Assembly (NCBI GenBank): GCA_013180625.2
Contig: SNVD02006942.1
Location: 1,860,001-1,924,000, forward strand
Direction of reading: 5' to 3'
Length of the DNA: 64,000 nt
From: Boswellia sacra
Taxonomy: Eukaryota; Streptophyta; Magnoliopsida; Sapindales; Burseraceae
Both the position numbers and the translations under genes were made by a program. The notes under the pieces were generated by a model that had not been told where the DNA came from, did not search any database, and saw nothing but the letters and a program-made list of their open reading frames with translations. Every line of letters starts with the position of its first letter. Position 1 is the first letter of the stretch. Shown one piece after another: positions 24,901-37,978 of this stretch.

Positions 24901-25603
24901 TAATTTAGGCATAATTTAAATTATTTCTTAGACAATTTTAAAACAAAATAATCAATGGAAATACGGTGTAACACATTAGTGGTAGATTTGTTAAGTATAT
25001 ATTAAAAAATTAATTAAATATTAATTATCTAATGAGAGTTTTTAACCAATTAAATGTCTTTTCTATAGTTTTCATTCTATTAATACAATAACTATAATTC
25101 TTTAGCTCTGCATCTATAAATATGTGGTCTGCATAAGCAGAATTCTTTTGTTGACATTTGATTGATGTGTAAAATAATCAATGGAAATACATCCTTTATT
25201 CCTTAAACAAATAAAATAAAATAAAATAATCACTGGCTCTTTTAAGGGAGTTTGGCTTTGAGTTGGCGTTTGGGTGTATATATGAGAATGAGAAAGATTG
25301 ATATGGCACCTATTGAAAATGTAATATATTCATCGATTATTTTATCTTAAAATTGTCTAAGAAATAATTTAAATTATGCCTAAATTACAAGGGAGAGAAT
25401 GTAAAGATAAAAGGAAGAAAACTGGAGAGAGGAAAAGATTATTAATTACCTGACTTAATTGGTATTCATTCTATGTGCATTTAATAATTGTCTTAATATT
25501 CACTTGCCATGTAATCAAATCTTAACTATTAATCTATACAATCTATGAGATATAAATTGATATAAAAAAAAGTCTAATTTAAAAGAGTTGTTGATTCTGT
25601 CCC

Positions 25604-25662
<59 letters not shown>

Positions 25663-28361
25663 GTTTGAAATTTCCACACTAGATTTTATGTCCCTCATGC
25701 TTGCTGAATTAATTCAAGAGCAGGATTAACAGAAAACAAATACTATAGTTATGAGAAAATGATTTTACCAGCATCCACTATCTGAGATGTATTTGACGCC
25801 ACCTCTCCTTCCTTCACTCTAGGAGTTGCAGGAATTACCCGGAAAAATGAATCCATTCTCTTTATGCTTCCTTCTTTGCTGTTGACAGGAACTGAAAGTG
25901 AGCGACATATCTGCTTCTGGGCCCCCTTTCTCTGCAAAAATAAAATACAGACTTGGAGCAAAAAACACAGAAATCTTTGTACAGATAGGATCCTCATGTT
26001 AACACATGGCAAAGAACGGAAATTAGAGATGAAGGTAAACTGAGAAAGCAAAGTTCTATTTCCAAGTCAATAATAAAGAATTCATATGTCTAATATGGTT
26101 TTGACGGCCTAGTTAGTATCAATGCTACATAAAAGAATGATAAGTAGTAATAAAGCTCCCCGCTCCTAAGAACACAATGAGAACTCAACTGGATGAACTC
26201 AACTGGATGAACTCATGCTAGTTACATTCACACCGCTTACTACCATGCATTGTCAGGAAGTCCATTTCACCAATCAAGTAATTAAATAAATTGCCTGAAA
26301 ACTTACACTTGAACTGAGAGAACCACCAACACTTCCACTGCCCATGGATTCTAGACTTGTATGTGCAATGGGAGTCACAGGAAGCGATGATGTTCTGTTC
26401 ATCCTAGGAGTAAATATCTTTGTAAGTGATAAAGACCTTGAGATTGAAGGCTTCTCTCGTGAAGTTGTATATGAAGTTTCAGGAGCTTGGTTGGCAGCCT
26501 TCTCAATATCTGTGTTAGAACTTCGATACTTGAAACTTAGTTTTGGTAAGAGACCTTTTAATGATGATTTGCCTCTAGATAAGGTAGGACCAGGGGAACC
26601 ACTTGTTCTTGCATCAACAGAAGAAGCAGTTACGAGGAAATTTACCCTTCTTGGAGTTGGAGTTGGACTAGGTGTGGGGGGCATCTTTATTATGACAGAA
26701 TCCTGAGAAGAGTCATCTAATGTTCTTGAGGGTATCTCTAAGAAAAGATTACTCTTCTTCCAATGTTGAGAATGAGTGTTTTGTTCACTTATTTCCTTTG
26801 AGTCTTCAACCTGGAAAAAGATCAATGAGAAATACAGTATTTAAATATGCAACAAAAGGAACATGCTACACTTCATAGTATGTTTTTTCTATCAAACCAA
26901 CTAGTAGTCTAAGTTTTCTCCAAATGATTCGTTTAATTCAACCCAACAGATTATCTTGGCTCTAACTTCTTATCAGTAACAAATGTTCTAGGTTAAAAGA
27001 TGAGTGCATGTAAGAGGATGCACACACTGGTACACGCAAACCCAAATAGTTTCTAAACTTACCACTTCAATGATCCTTCTCAACACTCTTAGTGCTAACT
27101 AAATGGCCCTCAACTACCCTAATTATAATTCAATTTACAAAGCAAGACCAAAATTATGCCAATTTACAATATCGGATATCTAACATAAGAAAGGACCAAA
27201 AATAATTATTCAGACACTATATTTGTGTTATGCACATATTGAGCATGCCTCCGAAGAATGCTGATGTAAGATTACAACCTAAGCAATTAAAAAGTTCTCA
27301 AACTTTGCAGTGTAAAAATGGCATTAGCCTCAGGTTTTCTCTCTTTCATTAACAGAAAAGAGAAAAGTAGAAGCAGAGAAAAGAAAAAATAATTATTGAG
27401 ATCTTGCAAACACACTAATCTGTTTCCTCTCAACTTTGTAGAGGGCGGGAAAAATTTTCAATATATAAATCCCGTTTAACAATTACTATTCTATTAAGCA
27501 GCAGATGAAAAATAATTACTTGTACGTAAAAGTTCATGAGGTAACTTTTCCAGTACGCTCCAATTATAAAATCTTCTTTTCAAGTTAAATAAAATTAACT
27601 AAGATTAAAAAGCTGCAAGCCCAAGATCAATGATTTTTTCATCATTCCTGAGTTATGGAGCTTGGTCCAATCTGCAGCTCAGGCTGATGATCAAGGGCAT
27701 ACCAGCACTTAATATTTGTGTATTAGATAAAGATTTTGGACGAGGCACCACATGATCCAAAAAAAAAAATCGTTTCTGATCTCTGATTCATTTATCATCA
27801 CTTGGATTTGTAATCTTTGATTAAGTTCAATGCTTATTGCAAATAGTGATTCGTATTTCCAGATATCGGTTTAGAGGGTGTTGAGAAATTGCGAAGAAAA
27901 ATTTTCTGTTTGAAGAAACTATTAGATACCAAGTAGCACTCCCTCGAAATTGTAAATCCACAGAGCAATCAAAATTCGATGAAATAAAGCAGATGGATAC
28001 CAATAATGATTTTTTGACATAATAAGCGTGCTGCTTCTATTGTTTTTCGAATTCATCTCAAAAGAAATAGAGTTCACAAAGCAAAGTATTGCCAATATAG
28101 AACTAGAATCCGGACGCAACCCATGAAAGAGTGGATGAAAAAATTCCAAACTTTCCATACAAGACTCGAAACAAAAAATAAAAATTAAAAAAAATAAAAA
28201 TTAAGCAAGATGCAAATTACAACCAAGAACCAAGAAAAGCCAACAGAGAAGCCAGAAAATATGATATGCACCTGGTGAACTGGGCTAACTATTGTGTTCT
28301 GGCTTGAAGCTGGGGCCACATCATGCTCCTCCGACACATGCTTCTCCCCCCGAGTTCCCAT
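21990..28361 (-). CDS. RING-CH (RINGv) membrane E3 ubiquitin ligase, 514 aa
   Basis: There are eight exons: 28361-28272, 26810-26307, 25931-25769, 24335-24041, 23129-23057, 22981-22891, 22488-22409 and 22238-21990. They total 1545 nt. The N-terminal half is Ser/Pro/Thr-rich and looks disordered. The zinc-binding domain at about 269-316 has the C4HC3 pattern: Cys269, Cys272, Cys287, Cys289, His297, Cys300, Cys313 and Cys316. Hydrophobic segments follow ([20 protein letters not shown], then two or three more), so the protein is probably membrane-anchored with the RING facing the cytosol, like MARCH-type ligases. The C-terminal tail is basic and ends RETFNGN. The start is the first ATG of the open frame, opening [13 protein letters not shown]. 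The substrate cannot be told from sequence. It matches the gene I remember as At5g60580. Confidence 0.93.
24685..25605. mobile_element. Long fold-back element in a RING-CH intron
   Basis: The left arm (about 24685-24965) and right arm (about 25325-25605) are imperfect reverse complements over roughly 280 bases. Shared blocks include TTTGATTACATGGCAAGTG, AATTTAGGCATAATTTAAAT and TCTTAGACAATTTTAA. The outer ends read GGGAGCAGGATCAGCAA and, inverted, GGGGGACAGAATCAACAA. The roughly 360-bp centre has no coding capacity. It lies wholly inside the intron between RING-CH exons 3 and 4. The target duplication cannot be defined because an AT microsatellite abuts the right end. Confidence 0.8.
25606..25659. 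repeat. (AT)n microsatellite
   Basis: About 27 AT units directly abut the right end of the fold-back element in the RING-CH intron. It may have grown from an AT target site. Confidence 0.95.
26182..26214. repeat. Short tandem repeat AACTCAACTGGATG
   Basis: Two full copies and one partial copy of a 14-bp unit lie in the intron between RING-CH exons 2 and 3. Confidence 0.8.
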
Positions 28362-31029
28362 TTTCTCATACCAAGTAGAAAGGGAACCAAAAAAAAAAAA
28401 AAAACACCCAGAAGGAAGCAAGATATAGAAAACGCTAGAAGGAAGAAGCTTTGAAGCTAAAAGGAGTTGAAGAAGTGACACTTACGGTAGGCTTAATGGA
28501 GGAGATTTCTTGGTTAGTGTGGGGTTGAATTAAGTTGAAGGGTGAAAAACTAAAAGAGGTGACAAGTGGGAGTGGAGGATATGATACGAGAGTTAATAAT
28601 GATTCTCCTCTCTCTCATTTATGGCAAAAGGTAGTCGCAATTCTGGCCCTACTGCCAGCCCCACTCCCCGGTGCGCGCGGAGTCTTGATGGTGCCAGTTT
28701 ATTTTTGCTTTGTTTTGTTCATTATACCCCATGTTGCATGCCTGCTTGTCACCTTCTCCTACATCACAATGAAATTTTGGTGTTCTTGTACTCTCATTTC
28801 AACTTCTCCCAATTCGCTTTCTCATGAGAGATTTCTCGTACTTTTTATTACAAAAGCACTTGTTCTCCCAAACCATCTCTCCCACCTAACTCCAATCAGT
28901 TTGTCTTTATTTATTTATTTTTTTCCAATAGAAGCAAAGTTATTGCATTTCCTACCATTAATATTTTTAGACCATCTTCAATCCTAACTTCGAAAATATT
29001 GACTATCAAACTACCATCTCGATCTTCTTCAAGTATAATAGTCTCATTATGTAGCACACATAAAACACGTGTATTAATATATTACTTTACAATTAGATGA
29101 TTACATATATAACACTGTAAAAAAGAATTTTTCAAAGATCCATGACATGACACGGAGATGAGATAAATATTTATATGAAATCTAAAAAAATGGAAGAAAC
29201 TTCCCATTAAATGCAAGCATGTAGCTGTCCATTGTAAATTTTTTGGATCATGTACATTAAAGAATATGGATGCAAATGGGTCAGGTGGCTGAGAGCCACT
29301 ATGGCATTATTTTGGTTTAGTATTTCAAAGCTATTGTCGAAAGTTGGAAAACAATTTTTAGGAGAGTTGGGTGTTATATGTAAATAAAAGGTAAAAAATT
29401 TCGGATTGAGGCATTGATTTGATGTCTTTCAAACTTTCTCAACATTAATTGGGCGCAGGTGCTTTAAATTAAAAAATAAATAAATAAATACGTGGCGAAT
29501 TCTGAGAGCCGCAATTTTCACTGGTCCCTCGACATATTCCTCTACGTTTCAAATTATCGTAAGAATCCCATCTCGCGAGAAAAACGGGAGAGAAGCGGAT
29601 TCACGAAAAGATTGTGCACCGGGGCGGCCCGGGCCCGGCCCGTGATGGTGGAAATCATTAATGATAATTAAGTTGATAAAGCAGTAATCAAGAGTCAAGA
29701 TTGTCAACTAATCTCTTATCCCGCTTCTTTGGATTTGAGTTTTAATTTATTTGATACTAATAAAAATTAATTAACGTATTCAAGATTTAATATTTATATT
29801 ATATGTTAAAACAATACAAAGAAAAAGTTCAATTACATTACATGGGATGACAAGTTGGCTGGTGCTTGTATTACACAAATAGACTCTCTTTTTTCTTAAT
29901 TTATTTTCTTGTACATAGAAAAATTAAAAAAGAAAAAAGGTGGTCAAGATTCGACAACAAAGGTGTCTGATGGGATGAGCTATGATTTCTTAGAAATCAA
30001 ATGGTGGCCATGAATTTGTATAATTTAATGCAGCCATGAATGTTTAATTTAGAAGGCTAACGGTGGAAGACTTGATAGAGACCTTACTTTATGCTTTTCA
30101 AAAAGATACACACACATATGCTTATTAGTATTCTTCTAGTTTGAAGAGAAGAAAGGCTTTTTGGTACCAAAAAGCCATGGCCTATAATCAATTACAGCAA
30201 CCTGTCTCGATCTTCATCTTCCTTTGGTAATCTTCTTCTTCTTCTTTTTTTTTTGTTTAGCGGCGATTAAAAATCTATTTAATGTAAATGGGTAAGCATA
30301 TATATAAAGACATCGTCTTTTTATATAATTTGAGGTGTAAAACGGGTCGTATTCATTTAAAAATAATGTTATTATACCTTCTGATATCTAAACAACTCAT
30401 CTAAAAATATACTGTGTCAAGTATTATTTTGATAGATTATTTTTTTTTTTAGACGAAAAAAGGGAGGGGAGCATGCTACACGCTCCATCTGCAACAGATT
30501 TTTGGGGTATATATGGATGTTGTGCTGGACTAGTTAAGCAGTATTAGTGTTTCATATTGGGCAGACATGGGCATATTTGACACCACCAATAAAATGCAAT
30601 AAACACTCAACTGCATGGAGGAAAAGAAATTCACATATTCAAAAAGGCCAGGCAGAGATGATTAGACTACTACTTATGTCAAGCATGAAGCTGTTATATG
30701 GATATAAGATTTATCTCTTATGAGATAATTGCTGGGATATGTATTATTTGCAGTTTTTTCAGACTATTTAATTTGGTATTGTGTTATATTGTTAAAAAAT
30801 GTATGCTATGTTTATCAACTATAGGGTGTTAGCTCAAATGGTTGATGTAAACTTTGAGTTAATCCTTTTGGTTAATGGATTGATTTGTCCAATTAAAGAT
30901 TGTGTCAAAGTCATGGCATCCATGTTGACAGCCGTTGCTGTAACTATTGAAATGAGATAATCCCACTTGGAAATTTTAAAATTGAATAAAGCATTTTTCA
31001 CCGTTTAAAGTGGAAGACTGCAGTCAATT
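28362..31029. other. RING-CH leader/promoter and intergenic DNA
   Basis: About 28362-28620 is the RING-CH leader, with a possible leader-intron donor (CTACC|GTAAGTG, minus strand) near 28486. Then follows AT-rich DNA with one GC-rich patch (29617-29642) and a short ATG frame of 17 codons at 30177. The segment near 30830 (GTTAGCTCAAATGG) has a tRNA-like look but does not fold into a tRNA. No gene is supported. Confidence 0.45.
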
Positions 31030-31059
31030 TCAAGCATGAATTGTATATATATATATTTT

Positions 31060-32070
31060 TTTCAGCTCTTGCAGAGCCAAGGCAGCTGGAGAGTTGATTT
31101 TGTCATAGCGATAGGACTGATAGATAGTGGAATATGCCATGGCTGCTAAACCAGAGAACCAGACAAAAAATAAAATAAAAATAAAGGGAAAAGAAAATGG
31201 AAATCCCACTGGACCATATAATAAGTAATGATTCTTCAGCTTATAATATTTCTGAAAATTAAAATCATAAGCTGACCCTGATATGACCGGTAATTGATCC
31301 TCAGAATTTAAAATTGTTCCATTCACAAGTCCACATCAGTATAGAGCATGCAAGCTAGACAAGTCCTTACCTGTCCCAACTTAAGTATTTAAAAAGAAGA
31401 GAAAGCAAAAGAAAAAGGAAATCATGAAGCAGAACAGCAACAGAAGGAACATATGTGAGTTTAAACTTTACAGTTCCAGCAAGTTCGAAAGATGACTTTA
31501 GCTTGGAATGTGGATTTAGGTATTTGCTATCTGGGTTTGATAGTTTTGTTAGGCATGAATACATGAACCTAATAAAGGCATCGGCATCGCCACTTCCTCC
31601 TCGTCGAAAAGGACTGAAACAAACTGTGACCTAATACCTGTCTGTTACTGATATTTTTATGTCTGAGAAGTTGAATGTTGGAATTGGACAGAATTATAAT
31701 TTAAGCATGCTTCCAAGTCTCTAACAACAGCTGCTAAAGCAAGTTAATTTTTAATGTAGATCCTAAAAGAAACTTGGATCCTGTATTGGCTTTATGATGC
31801 AAAAGTTGAGCAACAAAAAATGGTTACAAGAATTCTTTAACGAAGTAGGTAATCGTTTAATCATTTTATCTTAAGGTTCACTTCATAGGAACAGCCACAT
31901 ATATTAATTATTGCTCTTATACGCCTGCATTAGGTATAATAATGCAAAATACAGCAAACTTTTACCCAGGAAGTGAATGGGAGGAAAGCTGCAGGTATAT
32001 TGACTGGTTTTTCTCCTGGCGAATTTAATTTGCCAGCCAATACGGAGCCAGGCAGAGGGATATCCTAATC
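31060..32070 (-). other. Exon-like open segments of an unrecognised gene or gene remnant
   Basis: Several minus-strand segments look like exons bounded by plausible splice signals. 32064-31966 reads DIPLPGSVLAGKLNSPGEK and ends TTCCTGG|GTAAAAG. 31623-31440 reads ADAFIRFMYSCLTK and later SFELAGTVKFKLTYV. 31265-31205 reads KYYKLKNHYLLYGP after an acceptor-like TTTTCAG. 31145-31065 reads AAMAYSTIYQSYRYDK after a long pyrimidine tract. The composition is protein-like, but I do not recognise the family and found no start codon or continuous gene model. It may be a partial gene duplicate, the 3' part of a poorly conserved gene, or chance. Confidence 0.25.
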
Positions 32071-32754
32071 CAAATGGTAGCATCATTCGAGAAAGGGAGC
32101 AGTTTACATGTCCTGATAATGTGTTGAAAGAATCAAAAGAGAAATGTAAAATAGGAAAATTTTTAATTTAAAAAAAAAGGTGACACTCAATTCTCCTCCA
32201 ATAATCCAAGGACATCTGTGCCAAAATCGAACCTATATTTGCAAATAAAAGTGGCGAGATGAAAAGTATAAACTCCACTAAACTGTGTTTCAAGTCGAAT
32301 ATGATCCCTCAAAGACCATTAGCCCTTGTGATAATAGTTCCTGCAGGCCTGTTGAAAGGGTGGGCCGCTGAACTTTCAATTGTTACTGTGTCAAGGGTTG
32401 CTCAACAATTTGCAGCTTCGTCCTGAAACCAGCATGTAAGGCTGGGCCTTTGCATAAGGTAATCCACATAAACTTCTCATTATTTCGGACAATTTTTTTC
32501 CCAAAAAGGATAGGTATCTAATTTGCTCTAGATATTATTAGGCCGGAAAACAACGGAATTCCTGCAAATGACACATTTTCATTATGACACTTGGGAAAGG
32601 GAAAGGTTGAATCTGAATACAACAATCTGGAAGAAAAAATTGAAGTCAAACAACAACTAACAAAATTTTCATGGGCAAAATTACAAATCCTTTACTAATT
32701 CTATTTTTTGTTGGACACACATGGGAAAATTTTAGAATCTCATGTCACGATCCA
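32071..32754. other. 3' flank of the tRNA methyltransferase gene
   Basis: Probably 3' UTR of the gene ending at 32755, then intergenic sequence. I see no repeats or coding frames. Confidence 0.4.
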
Positions 32755-35700
32755 CTACCTCTCCAAGAGCATCACCATTTCACAATGTGAAGTATGTGGG
32801 AAAAGATCGACAGCCATGGCTTTTACAGGTCGGAAAGGCTCTGATATGGGCATAGATTTGGCTCTATGCCGAGCCAAACCAGCACTGCTCATGTTCCTCC
32901 ATCCCCTGTTGTCTTTATTTCCTTTCTCAACTTTTTCTGGAGACGGTGTACAAAGCTCAATAGCATTTGCCACTAAGGTTTCAGGATTGCAGGATATGTA
33001 ACTACAGAGAAGGAAAAAGGATAAATGTTAAAGTTTCCAGCAAAAACATAAATTAACGAGAAAATGTAAAATATTTAGCAAGGGAACTTACACAAGCCTC
33101 CGTAGATGTGGATGTGTCCTCAAAGCTTTAATCACCTGCATTCCCCCAAAAGCATGAACTATGATAATCAAGATCAAGTCACAATTCAAAAAAATATCTT
33201 AGATATAGCACAAATTCTTGAATGCATAAAGGAAGAAGAGAAGACATGGGTCCCCCATCAAAGCATCAACTTAGTGATAGAAACCAATTATAAACCTTCT
33301 CAACCATTGTTAAAAACATTAGTGATATTTATTTGATTTCAGTCCTTCCTTTTCTAATATTAAGAGGCAGACAGCATAATTCTCTGAACTTTTATACAGA
33401 TTATACTATCCATTGCATCATAGGCTCAATGGAAGAAGTGTTTCTATAACCATATTCCAGAATCTACTTTCCAAGGAATATCTGTAAGAATAACAGAAAA
33501 GAGAGAAGGGCAAACTTGAACATCCAATAAGCACTGCAGCAGAACATGAGCAACAAATGAACAACAGAAGCATAATATATATATTGGACTCTAACAACTA
33601 GGTAGCAACCCCTATATTCTTCAATAATCTGATAAACGGTACCGCTTCCGATTTTTTTTTTTTTTCTGATTAATTTAAAATGGGCCATTTTTTAAGCAAG
33701 AGCAGTGGAATATTGTTAAAATGTGCATGCAAACTACACATAAAGAGCAGGTTGCTTACAGTTGGATGAAGACCACCACGTGGAGGATCAACAATAGCAA
33801 CGACATTTTTAAATTGCTGCACTGAAGAATTTCCATCTTCCGATGTGCAACTCGTCAGGATTTGATTCTGAGTGTCTTTTCCATTACTCTCTAAACAATC
33901 ACAAGAACCAGTGCCACTCTCAGGCTCATGGCCAGAGCTTTCTTTAGTGTCTAGAACACTGTCCACAGAAGAATCTTTCTCTTCAGCGATAGCAATTTCT
34001 TTATTACTACTGTCAGAAGCATGCTCATCTTGCCTGTGATGCACATTAAGGTATTCCCTTAATAAAGATCCCATCACATCCTCTGCCTGTTAGATCATGC
34101 AAAAAAACAAACAATAAAATTACCTAATAACTGAAAAAACAAACAAAGAAGAAAAAAACAAAAACAAAAACAACAAAACCAAGAAATGAATATTTGTTTC
34201 TTCATTGATTTTCATTTTTCAAGGACCACCATGTTCCCTTCTTGTAACCCCAGTTATGCTTACTAATTACTATGTTAACAATAATCAACTAGAAGGAACA
34301 AAAAAATAAAATCACACCTTCGCACAGACAAATTTACAGTTTTTTATGCCATTAATTTCAGCATTCCTATGAGCATCAGAAACTGCAGAAGCATTCATTT
34401 CAATGCCAATAACCTGGAGAACAAAAGTTGAACAACTCCAATTATTATAAAAAAAAAAAGTTAAAAATAAAAATAAAAAGCATTAGTTTATGAATAATAA
34501 GTCCAGTGGTGGTCACTGTGACTACTACCTATTTACAGTTTCAAGACTTCTGGTGCATTATCGACTTCCTTTACTTGTTATTCAAAAATAAAGCTCTATC
34601 CATTTTACAAAGGATATCCAACACTTTTTAAGTATCAGACAATAAAAATGGTAATGATCAAGGTAGCCGATTATTACCATCCCAACACGATGTGCCAATG
34701 TCAGCCCAATTGTTCCAGTACCACAGCAAACATCAAATAACAAGGTATCAGGACCCAAATCAGCCCAATCCCCAGCAAGAGAATATAATTTCTCTGCAGC
34801 TAGGGTATTAACCTGCAGTACATATACACTTCGTGAATTTCCTTACTTTTCTTCCGTATACAGATGATACCTGTATGCACTTGCAAGATATTCAGCATTA
34901 CTAGCAAATACTAATGAATGAGGAAACAGCAATCTGAAGTCTCGCCTGGAAAAAGGCTGTCGGGGATATACAAAACCGAAGATTGCTTATACAATCATGA
35001 ATTCTTGCTTCAGCAACATCATTAGTTCCAACCATCTCAGTGCTACTTTCTGCTTTTGGAATGTTTAGTAGGCGCAATGGAGCATCAGCTGGAGCTACAT
35101 TTGATATCCCTCGATGATCCTACATGAAATTCCCCCACCACAGTAAAGATGGTTTAAATGAATACAGCACACCATTTACTATAAACCATGGGAAGCAACA
35201 CCATATGCCAAAGGTTATTTAGAGGAAAAGTGAAGCTGACTCTGTATAACTGACGGCATCAAATGTCATACAATTGTACAAGTAAATCATCAAACTTTTC
35301 AATTTAGCAATATAAAATAAAAATATTATTCCCTTTCTGCCACAGCAGCTATTGCATTTCTATTTCTGGAGACTAATCTGGTGGAACAACTCTTTTGACG
35401 TCCTATTAAATCACAGAAAAGGCAAGAACATCCAATTCTATGAGTTATTTGGCAATACAGAAACTAGCTTAAGTATGCTCAGGATTGATAATGGGCCTAC
35501 CCCTAGAAGTCCCCAGTCACCTAGTGCACGCCATGATCCCATGCAAAGGTGTGTATAGCCTCAGTTACGAAGTGAAATCATAAAGCGAACTCATACCTGA
35601 ACAACCAAAGCTGTCACAGGCAACGGTGGAGAACTTGCCGTAGCCCCCGCTGCAAACGCTTTAGCCAGCATCTCAAATTCGCAGTTTACTAGTGCCTCAT

Positions 35701-37978
35701 CAAAGCCCGTTGAGCAAACCTATGTAATCAATATTAAGAAAAATTGACTGTGAACCCAAAAGTTAAAGGACAATAAAAAAGTAGAATTGCCTAATTCAAG
35801 AAAGACATAATCTACCCTATTTTTAACCAAATCTACCCCAGCTTGAGCCAATTTTGGTTTCTTTCCGCATTCTTTCTCAACATATGGTTCATGCAGCAAA
35901 GTTTATCAAAGCTATCTTCTAGTTTATTTGACACAAACCTGAACTATAAGCATGATCTCTGAAATATTGGAATCTAAATTTTCAGCATCAGTTGGCTTCC
36001 CCGGAGACCTTCCTTCTCGAACCTTAAAAGGCATCAACACACAGGATGTTAAGTGGAAAAGCAGATGAAAGCTCAGGTTCATTACAACAGCAGGTTAAAC
36101 AAGACCTATCAAAAATCCTAATTACATAAGGGAAGTGAGAGCAGCAAAAATGTTAAAATGAAATTTTAAAATTCAAACGGTCACTGTTGGCAAACATACT
36201 GTTAACTGTCGCCAGAATCCAGTATTTTTAAATCTGTTCCAAATTGGTAAGCCTGAATGCTGCAGAAATTCCTGAAACACTGAAGCATATTTGCAAGCAA
36301 TTCTAGAAACATTTGGGCAGTCCACAGGTTCTTCAACTGCTGTCACACCCTCCCTGAAAGCAACTTCATTTTGGTAAAACTGTTCTAATACCAAGAAATG
36401 CCTCCCACCAACAGCAACAATAAAGTGTAATGCGGACTACCTAAAGTTTCCAAGCATGAATCCTACAGTTGGCTTTCCCTGGAGAGAATATCCAACCGAA
36501 AACTCGCATTTGTTACGGTACCCATTTACAAAAGGAGATTCAAGTATACCCTCTAGTTTGCAAGGAAGACCACCTGCAGGATATAAGATAGAAAAGTGAT
36601 GACCTTCAGAACTGCCAACATTCTTGACATGAATACTTCTGGAAAGTCCTCATAAAGGTAAATGAAATACCTATTTCCCTGGATTTAAGAATCCATTCTG
36701 GAAGTGAAACACCATTTGGACAAGCTTTACGAGCATTTCTAGTCTGTCCAAAACATTTATCAAAAGTTCAGATCGCTCACAAATTGTAATGTAAAATACG
36801 ACGATGAAAAACATAACAGGAATCAGCATTTCTAACAAGTTTTTTGAGCATCTGCACAATTGAATTCTTTTTGTGTTCCAACTGATCACTGTAAGGCATG
36901 TGAGCAAGGGGTGTGACAACATCTCGGGCACTTCTAGCCTTTGAAACTGAACCATCTGGTGCCGAATTGCCATCATTTGTATTACCATCCTCACTCCCAT
37001 TTGGACAGGTAGAGATCCCAGCCGTCTCTCCAGCCAATGCAGGGTCGTTGGTTTGATGGTCGTTCCGAGGATGAGCCGATGCCAATTTGATTTTCTTCTC
37101 AAATGATCGAGGAATTACATTAGCAACCTTTAAATTCTTGTTGCCAACGGATACTCCTTCCAGCTTCTGCCACATTAAAAATTCTCATGTACCAACGAAC
37201 AAAATTATTACAAGTTTCAGAAGCATTAACTGTAAACAATATGAAACAAGGATACCTCGATTGCACTTCTCAATTGTTCAGCACTTTCAAAACTCACAAA
37301 ACCCACAGTCATGCCTTTCTTTTTCTTTGCAGATTTAAGTAGAATTTCCTGGCAAAAGAAACATCTTACATTTGATAAATGAAAAGGTTCATTTAAGTGA
37401 AATTTTTTATATCTTACACTTACATGCTCAGCAAGAAACTTCTTCAAATTTTCAGAACTCCACTTTCTTGGTAAATGCACCAAACATTTACTCAGCTCCG
37501 TATCTTCTTCACCGTCACCGTCACCGTCACCGTCAACAACCACCTCCGTCATCATAACGTCCTCAACCTCGCATTCTTCGCCAGTCTCAGATTTCTTGGC
37601 CTTCTTGGCCCGCTGCGAGGTGGGGTCCCAGGTGTTGTCGGGTCGGGGCCGTAGCTCCTCCTCGCTGTGCGCGTACCTACACGAACTGCCGTGGTGGCAG
37701 ACGCCTGAATGGGCCCTGAAGTAAGAGCAAAGACTGGTTTTCCATAACGGGTGAAGCGAAGGATCCGGCTTTGATTCTGGGTCGTCAACTCTCTTTCGTT
37801 TCTCGGCTGGGATACCGGCGGTTACATCGTCCGTTGATTGAGGAATGGGCGACTGGACTTCTTTTTCAGCATTTTGTTCAGGTGGGTCAGTTTGGTTTGG
37901 ATTTGTTGAATCGTAACCGTTCATTGGAAGGTGGAGGTTTAGGGTTTCATTTTCAGTTTGAGTAGGGGAAGATGCCAT
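32755..37978 (-). CDS. CCCH zinc-finger tRNA (uracil-5-)-methyltransferase, TRM2/TRMT2 family
   Basis: It likely methylates U54 of tRNA to m5U using SAM. There are 14 exons: 37978-37424, 37348-37256, 37166-36837, 36743-36671, 36573-36441, 36353-36200, 36022-35939, 35719-35597, 35119-34946, 34812-34678, 34413-34318, 34086-33760, 33135-33092 and 33001-32755. They sum to 2568 nt, or 855 aa. The N-terminal CCCH finger uses Cys84, Cys94, Cys100 and His104. An acidic DGDGDGDGEED run and an RRM-like region follow. The catalytic part has QVN (573), the SAM loop DVCCGTGTIG (600-609), IGIEMNASAV, DPPRGG and ISCNPET, whose Cys778 is the expected nucleophile. The C-terminal HCEMVMLLER holds the likely general base. 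An 80-residue Ser/Asp/Glu-rich insert precedes DPPRGG. The intron after exon 9 appears to start with GC. From memory it resembles At2g28450. Confidence 0.93.

Noticed and set aside
26344..26706. Plus-strand open frame of 120 codons
   Set aside because: Shadow of the RING-CH exon 2 coding sequence on the opposite strand.
30825..30900. tRNA-like text (GGTGTTAGCTCAAATGG)
   Set aside because: No acceptor stem, anticodon arm or TTCGA-like T-loop in the right places; probably part of an old repeat.
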